Origin: JBGOUV01 sp041477815 | Lineage (GTDB): Bacteria > Acidobacteriota > Terriglobia > Bryobacterales > JACQDG01 | Assembly: GCA_041477815.1 (NCBI GenBank) | Contig: JBGOUV010000055.1 | Location: forward strand, 1-22,887 | Length of the DNA stretch: 22,887 bases | Direction: 5' to 3' | Notes under the pieces: generated by a model | Told to the model about the DNA's origin: nothing | The model's database searches: none | The model's input: the letters and a program-made list of their open reading frames with translations, nothing else | Shown: positions 6,190 to 13,758 of the stretch, one piece after another | How positions within the stretch are numbered: the first letter of the stretch is position 1 | Layout of the letters: each line of letters starts with the position of its first letter | Translations under genes and position numbers: made by a program

Positions 6190-6975
6190 CTACCTCTGGC
6201 AGCCCGGGCAGAAGTACGTGGAACGCCCGCCTTGTGAAACACGCCGGATCGGCCGGTGGCAGCGACGACACGGCAGCCCTTCGCGGCCGTATACGGCGGG
6301 ATCGAACAACTCCCCCTCGGCGAAGCCCCCGGGACGCTGGTAGGCCAGAGACGCCGATTTTACCGCATCCCGCAGTACCGCCACAATGGCGCCGTGCAGA
6401 CGCTCCAGGCGGGCCCGGCCGAGCGTGGCTCCGGCCCGGCGGGGATCGATGCCGGCTTGAAACAACGCCTCCGCCGCATAGATGTTCCCCAGTCCGGCCA
6501 CCCGGCGCTGGTCCAGGAGCCAGGTCTTGATGGCCCCGCGCCCCCTTCGGGCCAGGTCCACGAACCGGCTGGCGGTAAACTCGTCGCTCAACGGGTCGAT
6601 GCCGGTGGGGGGCGCCGGTCCCAGCCGCAGGACGCCCAGCCCCCGCGGGTCGTCGAATACCAGGGCGCTGCCGTCATCGAGCTCGAAGCAGGCGGTAACG
6701 CTGTGGGCCCGGAGACGCCCATGGCCTATCGGGCAAAGGTTCCCGGTCATCCGCAGATGAATCCACAACTCGGCCCCCTCGAGCTGGATCTCGATGCTCT
6801 TGCCCCGCCGCTCGACCGCCACTACCCGGCGTCCGGCCACCGCGCGCTCGACCGTCGCCGGCCGCTGCGGCGCGCAGATGCGCTTCCGCAGGATGCGCAG
6901 GGCCACCACCGTACGTCCCGTCAGCGCCCGGCGGGCGACGCTGGAGACGGCTTCGACTTCGGGCAATTCCGGCAT
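6190..6975 (-). CDS. mutM: Formamidopyrimidine-DNA glycosylase (Fpg/MutM)
   Basis: This base-excision repair enzyme removes 8-oxoguanine and other oxidised purines and nicks the abasic site. The product begins MPELPEVEAV; after Met removal Pro2 is the Schiff-base nucleophile and Glu3 a catalytic acid. The start must therefore be the ATG at 6975 and not the GTG at 7002. Lys59 (RRGKSIEI) corresponds to the conserved Lys57. The helix-two-turn-helix region reads QRRVAGLGNIYAAEALFQAGIDP. A zinc finger closes the protein, with Cys236, Cys239, Cys256 and Cys259 in a C-X2-C-X16-C-X2-C pattern. At 261 residues its length is normal. It is followed at once by the tsaC-like gene. Confidence 0.95.
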   Translation of the reverse strand: MPELPEVEAVSSVARRALTGRTVVALRILRKRICAPQRPATVERAVAGRRVVAVERRGKSIEIQLEGAELWIHLRMTGNLCPIGHGRLRAHSVTACFELDDGSALVFDDPRGLGVLRLGPAPPTGIDPLSDEFTASRFVDLARRGRGAIKTWLLDQRRVAGLGNIYAAEALFQAGIDPRRAGATLGRARLERLHGAIVAVLRDAVKSASLAYQRPGGFAEGELFDPAVYGREGLPCRRCHRPIRRVSQGGRSTYFCPGCQR

Positions 6976-7088
6976 TCCTGCACCGCCACGCGGTCGCCCC
7001 ACGACAGCGACGGTACACCTCCGCGCCTTCCTCGGCCCGTGTCGGCCGTTCGCCCCGCTCCACTACTATCGCGCCGGGAAGCGATCCT

Positions 7089-7166
7089 GGTTTCCGGCTC
7101 CTAACCCGGCGTAGCCGGAACCGAACAGGTTGCTGGAATCCTCCGAGGACCCGAGGTTCTCGGAGG
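7089..7166. other. Two adjacent inverted repeats between mutM and the gene fragment
   Basis: GGTTTCCGGCT (7089-7099) pairs with AGCCGGAACC (7113-7122) with one bulged base. CCTCCGAG (7140-7147) pairs exactly with CTCGGAGG (7159-7166) across an 11-nt loop. The second one ends where the gene fragment at 7167 begins and may mark an old recombination or insertion edge. Neither is followed by a T-run. Confidence 0.4.
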
Positions 7167-7303
7167 GGTTTCGATTATCTGCGTCCCGACGACGGCCAGT
7201 GCCTGCCCTACTACTTCTATTTCACCGATGCGGACTTGGGCTTGTGCTACATTCGTGTTCCCACCGGGCGCCCGTTCCGGTTGCAGGTCTATGGGAACGG
7301 ACA
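7167..7303 (+). pseudogene. Middle fragment of the same unnamed conserved family
   Basis: The plus-strand frame from 7170 reads FDYLRPDDGQCLPYYFYF, then TDADLGLCYIRVP, then TGRPFRLQVYGNGH. From memory the family continues after its AMEPC...WHDK block with ...LRPDDGKCLHYYFYF...LGLCYVRVPTW.PFRLQ.Y.NGH, so this is the segment that should follow the fragment at 2315-2690. It has no start codon and is cut off directly at the 57-bp repeat (copy B), so it is not expressed as an intact protein. Whether it derives from the same gene copy as the other fragment or from a second copy cannot be decided here. The remaining DNA of the 7003-7418 gap holds hairpins, the repeat, and a short open tail (EGVRRIHAILTQVATAIP) that I cannot assign. 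Confidence 0.6.
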
Positions 7304-7360
7304 CCCCCACCGGCCGCCCTCCCCTCCCGCTGATTTCAAATATCCTGCCCGCCACGGTCA
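7304..7360 (-). repeat. 57-bp repeat, copy B
   Basis: This is the inverted partner of 2256-2312, with 53 of 57 bases identical. It begins directly after the truncated fragment of the unnamed family. The adjoining 7361-7379 exactly matches the 19-bp outer block 2196-2214, which extends the repeat unit to about 76 bp on this side. Confidence 0.85.
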
Positions 7361-7418
7361 GCGGCGCCGGCCGAGGGCGTTCGCCGGATCCACGCCATCC
7401 TGACCCAGGTGGCAACCG

Positions 7419-8624
7419 CTATTCCTTAGCCACCTCCACAGCGAAAACATAGGTAGGTCCGAACATATTGGAGCGGAATACGACCCACTTCTGGTCCGGC
7501 GTGAAGCTCACGTTGGGCTCCAGGCGGTACTGGTGCTTCGACATGTTTACCAGGCGCTCGGCGCGAAGCACCCCGGGCTGCACGAAGCTTTTATCCTCGG
7601 TGCCCCGATTCGGGATCAGCTCGGGACGGAACAGTTGGATCCACTGGCCGTCGGGCGCGCGCGCCACCTGCCCCGGATCGCCGCCATCGCCGCAAAAGAG
7701 CCGGCCGTCGCGCGTGACGTTGAAGTGAATGGACCACTCGTTCCGCTGCAGGTGATACCAGGTCCGCTCGCCGGTGTCGATCCGGTAGGAGGCCAGCCAG
7801 AAGTCCTCGCCGCGCGGCGTCTGCAAGTCGTACCAGATGGTCTTCCCGTCGGCGCTCCAGAACTCGTGTCCCCAGATCTCCATGGCCATCGTCCGTGAGT
7901 GGATCTTAGTGAGACCCGAGCCGTCGGTCCGGATGGTCCAGAGGCGGTCCACCTTGTGCCAGGGTCCTTCGTGGCAGAACATGAGCAGCGCCGGATCGGC
8001 CGGGGAGAACAGCAGGTGGTTCAGCCAGTCGGTGGCCCGGTGGATGGTCTTGACTTCGCCGGTCCGCGTGTTGAACGTGAACATCCCCATCGGCAGGCGG
8101 GCCGCTAAGCGTTCTTCCATCATCTGACCCTTACTCGGGGGCTGCTCGAGCGAGTGCGCCTGCTGGTTGCGGTTGCCCCGGTAGTCCTGGCCTTCGCCTT
8201 CGATGTAGGTGCCGGCCAGCAGCGTCTCATCCGCGTTGACGGTGGCAATGGAACCGCGCGGCGGCAAGGCGCCCAGGCGGCGCGTTTCGCCGCTATCGAC
8301 GTCGGTCGAAAACGCCGCGCCGTCCCGCAGGTAGTAGATCCGCTGGGTTTTGCGGCCGGCGTCGATGAGGCGGGCGCGCCCGGGCACCACCTGGCGGGCC
8401 TCCTTCGTCGCGAGATCCAGCACGGAGATGCCTTCGGGGGTGGTGTAAACCAGTTTCTTGCCGTCCGCCGTGTAGCCGTTCTGATTGAAGTAGAGGCTGG
8501 CGCTGCCGGGTTCCCGCGTCAGGCGCACCACGTGGTGGCCGGTATCCGAATCGATCCACGAAGTCGGCGGCTCGGCCCCGGTTAAGGCGCTCCCCAGCAG
8601 GCACACCAGGAATCGGTAACGCAT
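7419..8624 (-). CDS. Oligogalacturonate lyase-like secreted beta-propeller (PL22 type)
   Basis: This 401-residue protein has an N-terminal signal peptide (MRYRFLVCLLGSALTGAEP). The mature part carries the PL22 oligogalacturonide lyase pattern: SLYFNQNGYTADGKKLVYTT, LLFSPADPALLMFCHEGPWHK, IWGHEFWSADGKTIWYD, SIHFNVTRDGRLFCGDGG and NMSKHQYRLEPNVSFTPDQKWVVFRSNM. The conserved His and Gln residues in SIHFN and KHQYRLEPN are candidates for the Mn-binding site known in this family. It would split short pectin fragments by beta-elimination. Export is unusual, since the classical enzymes are cytoplasmic. A good promoter (TTGATG-N17-TACAAT) lies in the end of the upstream permease gene only 6 nt from the ATG, so it is probably read from a leaderless mRNA. 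Confidence 0.85.
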   Translation of the reverse strand: MRYRFLVCLLGSALTGAEPPTSWIDSDTGHHVVRLTREPGSASLYFNQNGYTADGKKLVYTTPEGISVLDLATKEARQVVPGRARLIDAGRKTQRIYYLRDGAAFSTDVDSGETRRLGALPPRGSIATVNADETLLAGTYIEGEGQDYRGNRNQQAHSLEQPPSKGQMMEERLAARLPMGMFTFNTRTGEVKTIHRATDWLNHLLFSPADPALLMFCHEGPWHKVDRLWTIRTDGSGLTKIHSRTMAMEIWGHEFWSADGKTIWYDLQTPRGEDFWLASYRIDTGERTWYHLQRNEWSIHFNVTRDGRLFCGDGGDPGQVARAPDGQWIQLFRPELIPNRGTEDKSFVQPGVLRAERLVNMSKHQYRLEPNVSFTPDQKWVVFRSNMFGPTYVFAVEVAKE

Positions 8625-8630
8625 GCGGCC

Positions 8631-8659
8631 ATTGTATTACTCGGCTCGCAAAGCATCAA
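8631..8659 (-). promoter_or_regulatory. Promoter of the oligogalacturonate lyase gene
   Basis: On the minus strand TTGATG (8659-8654) and TACAAT (8636-8631) are separated by 17 bp. The -10 ends 6 nt before the ATG at 8624, so the transcript would begin at about the A of the start codon. The -35 lies within the last codons of the permease gene. Confidence 0.65.
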
Positions 8660-11084
8660 CCGGCGCGATCCCCGTCGCCCGGCAGGCCGGCACGTAGCTC
8701 GCCAGGAAGGCGGCCGTCACCAGGACGACCGATACGGCCCCGTACGTCAGCGGATCCAGCGGGCTCACCTCGAACAGCAGGGCCGTCATCACGCGGGATA
8801 GCGCCATCGCCGCCCCCAGGCCACATCCTACCCCGATCCCGGCCAGCACCAGTCCGTGGCCCACGAACATCCGCCGGATGCGGTCCTGCGGCGCGCCCAG
8901 GGCCATACGAATGCCGATCTCCCGCGTCCGCTGCGATACCGCATACGAGATCACGCCATAGATCCCCACCACGCCGAGCAGCAGGGCCATGCCGGCCGCG
9001 ATCGCCAGCATCACCAGGGTGAACGAAGTGCGCGCCAGCGACCGGTCGTAGATCTCCTTTACCGTGCGCACCCCGGCGATAGGCACGTCTGGATTCACCG
9101 ACCACACCGCCTGCCGCACTTGCTGCAAGAAGCCGGCCGAGCCGGTGCGCCCGCTCCGTACGGCGAACGCCATGCCCCGCCGCACCGAGACCTGATCGCC
9201 CCAAAAATCCCGCACCAGCATCGGCCAATACGCGATCGCCGGCGCCCTCTCGTGGACCCCGTTGTCGCGTTCGTTCCCCACCACTCCCACGATCTCCCGC
9301 CACGGCGACTTCGGATTCTCGCGGATCCTTCTCCCGATGGCCGCCTCGGGGCTCTTCCAATACTCGCGCGCGAGACTCTCGGAAATCAGCACGACGTGGC
9401 GCTTTTCGTACAGGTCCGTCCAGGCCACATCGCGCCCTGCGAGCAGGGGGTTGCCCATCGTCCCGAAGAACCCGGGCGCAATGTGCTTGAATCGGCGGAT
9501 GGGAGGTAATTGTCCCTCCGCGTAAGGCCGGTCCTCGGGGAAGATGGGGTCATTATTATTGTTTCCATCCATGGTGATGGAGTTGGCGAGGCCCACCGAC
9601 GAGACGCCCGCTACCGCCGCGATCTTCCGCATCATCTCCTGATACATTCGGACCACCTGCGCAGGCTCGCGCACCTGCGCTTCGGGAATGGAAACCCGCA
9701 GGGTCAGGATCTCCTCCGGGGCCGTGAAGCCGGGCTGGACTTGCTGCAGCGCCCGAAATGTGCGGAGCATCAGCCCGGAGCTGACCAGCAGCACGAGCGA
9801 CAGCGCCACTTGCACCACCACCAGCGTGCTCCTCGCCAGGTGCCGTTGTCGGCCTTCGCTGGCCGTCCGGCCGCCCTCCCGCAACGCCGTGTCGACATTC
9901 CGTCCGGCGTATCTAAAGACGGGCAGGAGCCCAAACAGGAGGCCGGCCACCAGCGAGATCGCGGCCGCGAACAGCAAGACCGTCGGATCGACCGCAATCT
10001 CGTCGAGCCGCGGCAGATTCGCCGGCCCGGCGGCCTTCAGCAGCTTGAGCGCGCCGTAAGCCAGCCCTACGCCGAGCGCGCCGCCCATCACGCCGAGGGT
10101 GGCGCTTTCGAGCAGCAGATCCCGCGCGATCTGGGACCAGCTCGCTCCCAGCGCCGTGCGAATCGCCAGCTCCTGCTGGCGCCCCTCCGCCCGCACCAGC
10201 AGCAGGTTCGCTACGTTCGCGCAGGCGATGAACAGCACGATGCCCACCGTCCCCATCAGGACCCATAACACCTTCCCAATGTCGCCGACCACGTCGTTCA
10301 TCAGCGGCCGCACGCTTGGTCCCAGCCGGGCGTCTTCGAGCATCTTGAGATTCATGCCCGGCGGCGGCGGAAACTTCTGGGCCAGCATCGGAATCATCCG
10401 GGCCACGTCGGCATTAGCCTGCGTTACTGTCATGCCGGGCTTCAGCCGGGCGACGGCCTGGTAGCTGAAGTTCCCGATGAATACCCGGCTGCGGTCGAAC
10501 TGAAACGGCAGAATCAGGGAAGGCGTCCGGTTCATGAACCGGAAACCCTGAGGCAGGACCCCAATCACTTCCCGCGCCCGCCCGTCCACCAGGAGCCTCC
10601 GCCCGATCACCGTAGTCTCGCCGCCGAACCGCCGCTGCCAATACCCATAGCTCAGCAGCGCGGTTTCCGGGGTGCGGGGCGTGTCGTCCTGGCGGGTAAA
10701 CGAGCGCCCCAACGCGGGCCGTACGCCCAGGAGCGGGAGGGCGCCGTCCGTCACCCAGAGCGCGTCGGCCCGTTCCGGCTCGGCGGTGCCCGTGACGCTC
10801 ACCGCCCCGCTCTGCCAAAGACCGATGTCCTGAAAAACCCGCCCCTCTTCCCGGTAGGTGAAGTAGGTGGCGGGCGAGGCGTTGATTTCTTTCAGGTTGA
10901 TGCCCGGGGCCGTCTGCCAAACCGCCACCAGTTGGTCCGGTTCAGGGAACGGCAGCGGCTTCAGCAGCACCCCGCTCACCACGCTAAAGATGGCCGTATT
11001 GGCCCCGATTCCAACGGCCAGCGTCACCAGCGTGACCGCCGTGAACAGCGGCGACTGGCGCAATCGGCGAAAAACGTGTTTCAT
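8637..11084 (-). CDS. ADOP-type ABC transporter permease (MacB/FtsX-like, duplicated)
   Basis: This 815-residue membrane protein has the architecture of acidobacterial duplicated orphan permeases: an N-terminal helix (LFTAVTLVTLAVGIGANTAIFSVVSGVLL, residues 13-41), a MacB-like periplasmic domain, an FtsX domain (GTVGIVLFIACANVANLLLVRAEGRQQELAIRTALGAS), a second periplasmic domain, and a C-terminal FtsX domain (TREIGIRMALGAPQDRIRRMF, then helices to PACRATGIAPVDALRAE). No ATPase gene is nearby, which is typical of the class. Its substrate is unknown; MacB relatives act in mechanotransmission-type efflux. I chose the ATG at 11084 because AGGAG lies 5 nt upstream; the longer frame to 11189 runs into the divergent promoter region. 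It shares that 71-bp region with the CRTAC-like gene. Confidence 0.93.
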   Translation of the reverse strand: MKHVFRRLRQSPLFTAVTLVTLAVGIGANTAIFSVVSGVLLKPLPFPEPDQLVAVWQTAPGINLKEINASPATYFTYREEGRVFQDIGLWQSGAVSVTGTAEPERADALWVTDGALPLLGVRPALGRSFTRQDDTPRTPETALLSYGYWQRRFGGETTVIGRRLLVDGRAREVIGVLPQGFRFMNRTPSLILPFQFDRSRVFIGNFSYQAVARLKPGMTVTQANADVARMIPMLAQKFPPPPGMNLKMLEDARLGPSVRPLMNDVVGDIGKVLWVLMGTVGIVLFIACANVANLLLVRAEGRQQELAIRTALGASWSQIARDLLLESATLGVMGGALGVGLAYGALKLLKAAGPANLPRLDEIAVDPTVLLFAAAISLVAGLLFGLLPVFRYAGRNVDTALREGGRTASEGRQRHLARSTLVVVQVALSLVLLVSSGLMLRTFRALQQVQPGFTAPEEILTLRVSIPEAQVREPAQVVRMYQEMMRKIAAVAGVSSVGLANSITMDGNNNNDPIFPEDRPYAEGQLPPIRRFKHIAPGFFGTMGNPLLAGRDVAWTDLYEKRHVVLISESLAREYWKSPEAAIGRRIRENPKSPWREIVGVVGNERDNGVHERAPAIAYWPMLVRDFWGDQVSVRRGMAFAVRSGRTGSAGFLQQVRQAVWSVNPDVPIAGVRTVKEIYDRSLARTSFTLVMLAIAAGMALLLGVVGIYGVISYAVSQRTREIGIRMALGAPQDRIRRMFVGHGLVLAGIGVGCGLGAAMALSRVMTALLFEVSPLDPLTYGAVSVVLVTAAFLASYVPACRATGIAPVDALRAE

Positions 11085-11139
11085 GCTGACTCCTAAGACG
11101 TGGAATACGTTGTGGCGTGAGCAAAGTTCCGCAGGATGG

Positions 11140-11145
11140 TAGAAT
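11140..11145 (+). promoter_or_regulatory. -10 element of the CRTAC-like gene
   Basis: TAGAAT lies 10 nt before the GTG start at 11156, with no Shine-Dalgarno site in between. This fits a leaderless or nearly leaderless transcript. No clear -35 is seen. The element sits in the divergent gap shared with the ADOP permease gene. Confidence 0.5.
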
Positions 11146-11155
11146 CTCTCCCACA

Positions 11156-12790
11156 GTGATAGGTCTCCTTTCCCTCCTGGCGGCAGCATTGACGCCGGAC
11201 CCGATCCAGTTTGAAGACATCGCCGGCCGAGCCGGCATCGACTTTGTGCTCCGGAACTCGGCCAGTCCCGACAAGCACCAGATCGAGACCATGGTAGGCG
11301 GCGTGGCCGTCTTGGACTACAACAACGATGGCCGGCCCGATATCTACTTCGTCAACGGGGCGTCCCAGCCGAGCCTGGAAAAGTCCGCGCCTGCCTATTA
11401 CAATCGCCTGTACCGCAACAACGGCGGCGGCACGTTCACCGACGTCACCGCTGAGGCCGGGGTCCGGGGGGAGGGGTTTGCCACCGGCGTGGCGGCGGCG
11501 GATTATGACAACGACGGCTTCACCGACCTGTTTGTCGCCGGCGTGAACCGCAACACGCTGTACCGCAATCGGGGCGACGGAACCTTCGAGGACGTCACGC
11601 GGCGGGCGGGTCTGGCGCACGATCCCGGCCGACCCAAGCCGTGGTCGATTGCCGCCGGCTGGTTCGACTATGACAACGATGGGCGGCTCGACCTGTTCGT
11701 GGTCAACTACGTGGTGTGGGTTCCAGGGAAGGAGCCCCCCTGTACCACCGGCAAGGTCCGTACCTACTGCCATCCCAAGTATTACGAGGGCCTTCCGAAC
11801 CAGCTTTACCACAACAATGGGGACGGGACCTTTACCGACGTCTCCGGGCCTTCCGGTATCTGGGCGCATGTCGGAAAAGGAATGGCGGTGAGCTTTCTGG
11901 ACTTCGATCAGGACGGCCGGCTGGACGTGTTTGTGACCAATGATACCGTGCCGAATTTCCTGTTTCGCAACGAGGGCGCGGGACGCTTCCGGGAGGTGGG
12001 ACTGCACGCGGGCGTGGCCTTCAACGACGACGGCCGGGCGGTCAGCGCCATGGGCGTCGACGCGCGGGATATCGACAACGACGGTCGCGAGGATTTGTGG
12101 GTGACAGCCATTACGAGCGAGACGTTTCCGCTCTACCGCAACTTGGGCAAGGGCCTGTTCGCCGACCTTACCTATCCGAGCGGCATAGGACGCCAGACCA
12201 TGACCCGCACCGGTTGGAGCAACGGCCTCTACGACCTCAACAACGATGGCCTCAAGGATCTGTTCGCGGCCTGCGGCTCGATCGACAACAACGTCGAGGA
12301 GTTCTCCCAGCGCCGCTCGCGGCAGCCGAACGCAGTGCTGGCGAACCTCGACGGACGGACTTTCGCCGACGTGAGCGCGCGCGCGGGCGTGGATTTTCAG
12401 CAGGCCGGCTGGCACCGCGGCGCCGCGTTCGGCGACTTCGACGGCGACGGGCGGGTCGACGTGGTGGTGAGCCGGATCGGGGAGCGCGCCGAGTTGTTCC
12501 GCAACACCTCCGCGCCGGGCAACCACTGGCTCGCCCTGCGCCTGCGGGGCCGCAAGAGCAATCGCGACGGCATCGGCGCGCTGGTTCATGTAGTAGGCAG
12601 CTCCGGCCGCGAGCAGTGGAACCGCGTCACCACGGCTGCCGGCTACGGCAGCTCCAGCGACCGGACCGTGTTCTTCGGAATGGGTCAGGACCGCGCCGCG
12701 AAGTCGGTCGAGATCGTGTGGCCCAGCGGCGTCCGGCAGAGGCTGGCTGACGTTGCCTGCGACCGCTACTTGACAGTCGACGAGTCGTAG
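11156..12790 (+). CDS. Secreted CRTAC1/ASPIC-UnbV protein with FG-GAP/VCBS repeats
   Basis: I start this 544-residue protein at the GTG at 11156 because it gives a clean signal peptide (MIGLLSLLAAALT) and lies just after a -10 element; the longer frame from 11117 would spoil the signal. The mature protein is a beta-propeller of repeated Ca-binding-like loops: DYNNDGRPDIYFVNG, DYDNDGFTDLFVAG, DYDNDGRLDLFVVNY, DFDQDGRLDVFVTND, DIDNDGREDLWVTA, DLNNDGLKDLFAACG and DFDGDGRVDVVVSR. It ends in an ASPIC/UnbV domain (NRDGIGALVHVVGSSGREQWNRVTTAAGYGSS, then VEIVWPSGVRQRL). Such proteins are extracytoplasmic, perhaps adhesive or protein-binding, and their exact role is unknown. A TPR protein gene follows convergently with a 25-bp overlap. 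Confidence 0.93.
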   Translation: MIGLLSLLAAALTPDPIQFEDIAGRAGIDFVLRNSASPDKHQIETMVGGVAVLDYNNDGRPDIYFVNGASQPSLEKSAPAYYNRLYRNNGGGTFTDVTAEAGVRGEGFATGVAAADYDNDGFTDLFVAGVNRNTLYRNRGDGTFEDVTRRAGLAHDPGRPKPWSIAAGWFDYDNDGRLDLFVVNYVVWVPGKEPPCTTGKVRTYCHPKYYEGLPNQLYHNNGDGTFTDVSGPSGIWAHVGKGMAVSFLDFDQDGRLDVFVTNDTVPNFLFRNEGAGRFREVGLHAGVAFNDDGRAVSAMGVDARDIDNDGREDLWVTAITSETFPLYRNLGKGLFADLTYPSGIGRQTMTRTGWSNGLYDLNNDGLKDLFAACGSIDNNVEEFSQRRSRQPNAVLANLDGRTFADVSARAGVDFQQAGWHRGAAFGDFDGDGRVDVVVSRIGERAELFRNTSAPGNHWLALRLRGRKSNRDGIGALVHVVGSSGREQWNRVTTAAGYGSSSDRTVFFGMGQDRAAKSVEIVWPSGVRQRLADVACDRYLTVDES

Positions 12791-13440
12791 GTTTGCTTCC
12801 AGCCCTCCCGGCCCAGGCGCAGTTGCCTTTCGCCGTCCTCGGTACGGCCCAGTTCTAGATAGGTCTTACCTAGCAGAAGTCGGGCCGTGGACGAGCCCGG
12901 GTCTAGCTGCACGGCCTTCTCCAGACTGGCGGCAGCCGCCTCTCGTTTCCCCAGGTGCAGCAGGACTCTTCCCAACTCGGCCTGGGCGCGGGCGGAAACG
13001 GGCAGCGACTGGACGGCCTGCTCCAGAAGGGGCAGCGCTTCGTCCAGGCGCCCTTGCCGGAAGAGGAAGGCGCCGTAGTCGATGCGCGGGTCGCTGTCGG
13101 AGCTCAGCCGCACGGCCTCCCGGAAGTGCCGCTCCGCGTCGTCGGGGCGGTTGAGCGCGGTGAAGTTCAGCGCCAGGGCCCGGTGCACCCTGCCCAGCGT
13201 CTTCTTCGGAGCCGCCCGCAGAGCCTTGGCGAAGGGCTCGCCGGCTTCCTCGTAGCGGCCCAGGGTGTAGAGGGTCCGGGCCAGGTAGTAGCAGGCGTCC
13301 TCGTCCTGGGGCGCTTGCTGGCAGGCTTTGGCTAAGGCGTCCGCAGCGGGTTCCAGCTTGCGGTCGGAGGCCAGCTTGAGCCCGAGCTCTTTCCACGCGA
13401 CTGCTTGCAGCAGCAGGCCGAAAAGCGTCGCCGGAGCCAT
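12766..13440 (-). CDS. Tetratricopeptide (TPR) repeat protein
   Basis: This 224-residue protein consists of about five to six TPR units, for example ASDRKLEPAADALAKACQQAPQDEDACYYLARTLYTLGRYEEAGEPFAKAL and later RAQAELGRVLLHLGKREAAAASLEKAVQLDPGSSTARLLLGKTYLELGRTEDGERQL. TPR arrays are helical scaffolds for protein-protein contacts. The N-terminus (MAPATLFGLLLQAVAW) could be a short signal or anchor, so it may work outside the cytoplasm with the CRTAC-like neighbour. The start is the ATG at 13440, because a -10 (TATACT) ends 7 nt upstream and the frame further up to 13674 has no family features. The 3' end overlaps the CRTAC-like gene tail to tail. Confidence 0.88.
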   Translation of the reverse strand: MAPATLFGLLLQAVAWKELGLKLASDRKLEPAADALAKACQQAPQDEDACYYLARTLYTLGRYEEAGEPFAKALRAAPKKTLGRVHRALALNFTALNRPDDAERHFREAVRLSSDSDPRIDYGAFLFRQGRLDEALPLLEQAVQSLPVSARAQAELGRVLLHLGKREAAAASLEKAVQLDPGSSTARLLLGKTYLELGRTEDGERQLRLGREGWKQTYDSSTVK

Positions 13441-13447
13441 GGGCGAA

Positions 13448-13453
13448 AGTATA
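13448..13453 (-). promoter_or_regulatory. -10 element of the TPR gene
   Basis: TATACT on the minus strand lies 7 nt before the ATG at 13440, with no ribosome-binding site in between, which implies a leaderless transcript. No convincing -35 is seen. Confidence 0.5.
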
Positions 13454-13758
13454 CCGCGTAGTTGGTAAGAGGAGCGCCACGGCAGCGGGCGCTGCCGGTC
13501 CGGCCGGGACCGCTGAAAGGGCCATCGCCGGCAGGGCGAAGGCGCTGGCGGGAAGATCGGAGATTTCGCAGGGCCGGTGGCGGTCCATCTCGCTGGCGGG
13601 CGCTCCAGTGAGCGCCGCGCAGTCGCCGCCTCTCGGGACCTTGACGGCACTCCCCAGGCCGGATCGGGAACCACCGCGATCGGTGACCGGGGTCTCCAGG
13701 CCCTCCAGGGTCTCAGCCGTTGCGCGTGACGTGTCGACCGGGCCTCCCGTAGCCGGAG
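13454..13758. other. Intergenic DNA without a recognised gene
   Basis: About 305 bp of GC-rich DNA separate the TPR gene promoter from the end of the D-aminoacylase-like gene. A minus-strand frame stays open for roughly 100 codons (for example MDRHRPCEISDLPASAFALP), but it shows no family motif and its composition is that of a GC-rich shadow. A short stretch, CCGGGGTCTCCAGG (near 13687-13700), recurs near 15739-15752 in the other non-coding region. I see no other structure. Confidence 0.4.

Noticed and set aside
6190..7002. GTG start at 7002 for mutM
   Set aside because: The enzyme needs Pro2 as N-terminal nucleophile, so translation must start at the ATG of MPELPEV (6975).
11093..12589. 498-codon minus-strand frame opposite the CRTAC-like gene
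   Set aside because: Its repeated pattern only mirrors the DxDxDG repeats of the real gene on the other strand.
13454..13758. About 100-codon open frame on the minus strand upstream of the TPR gene
   Set aside because: There is no family pattern or start signal; it is consistent with chance in GC-rich DNA.
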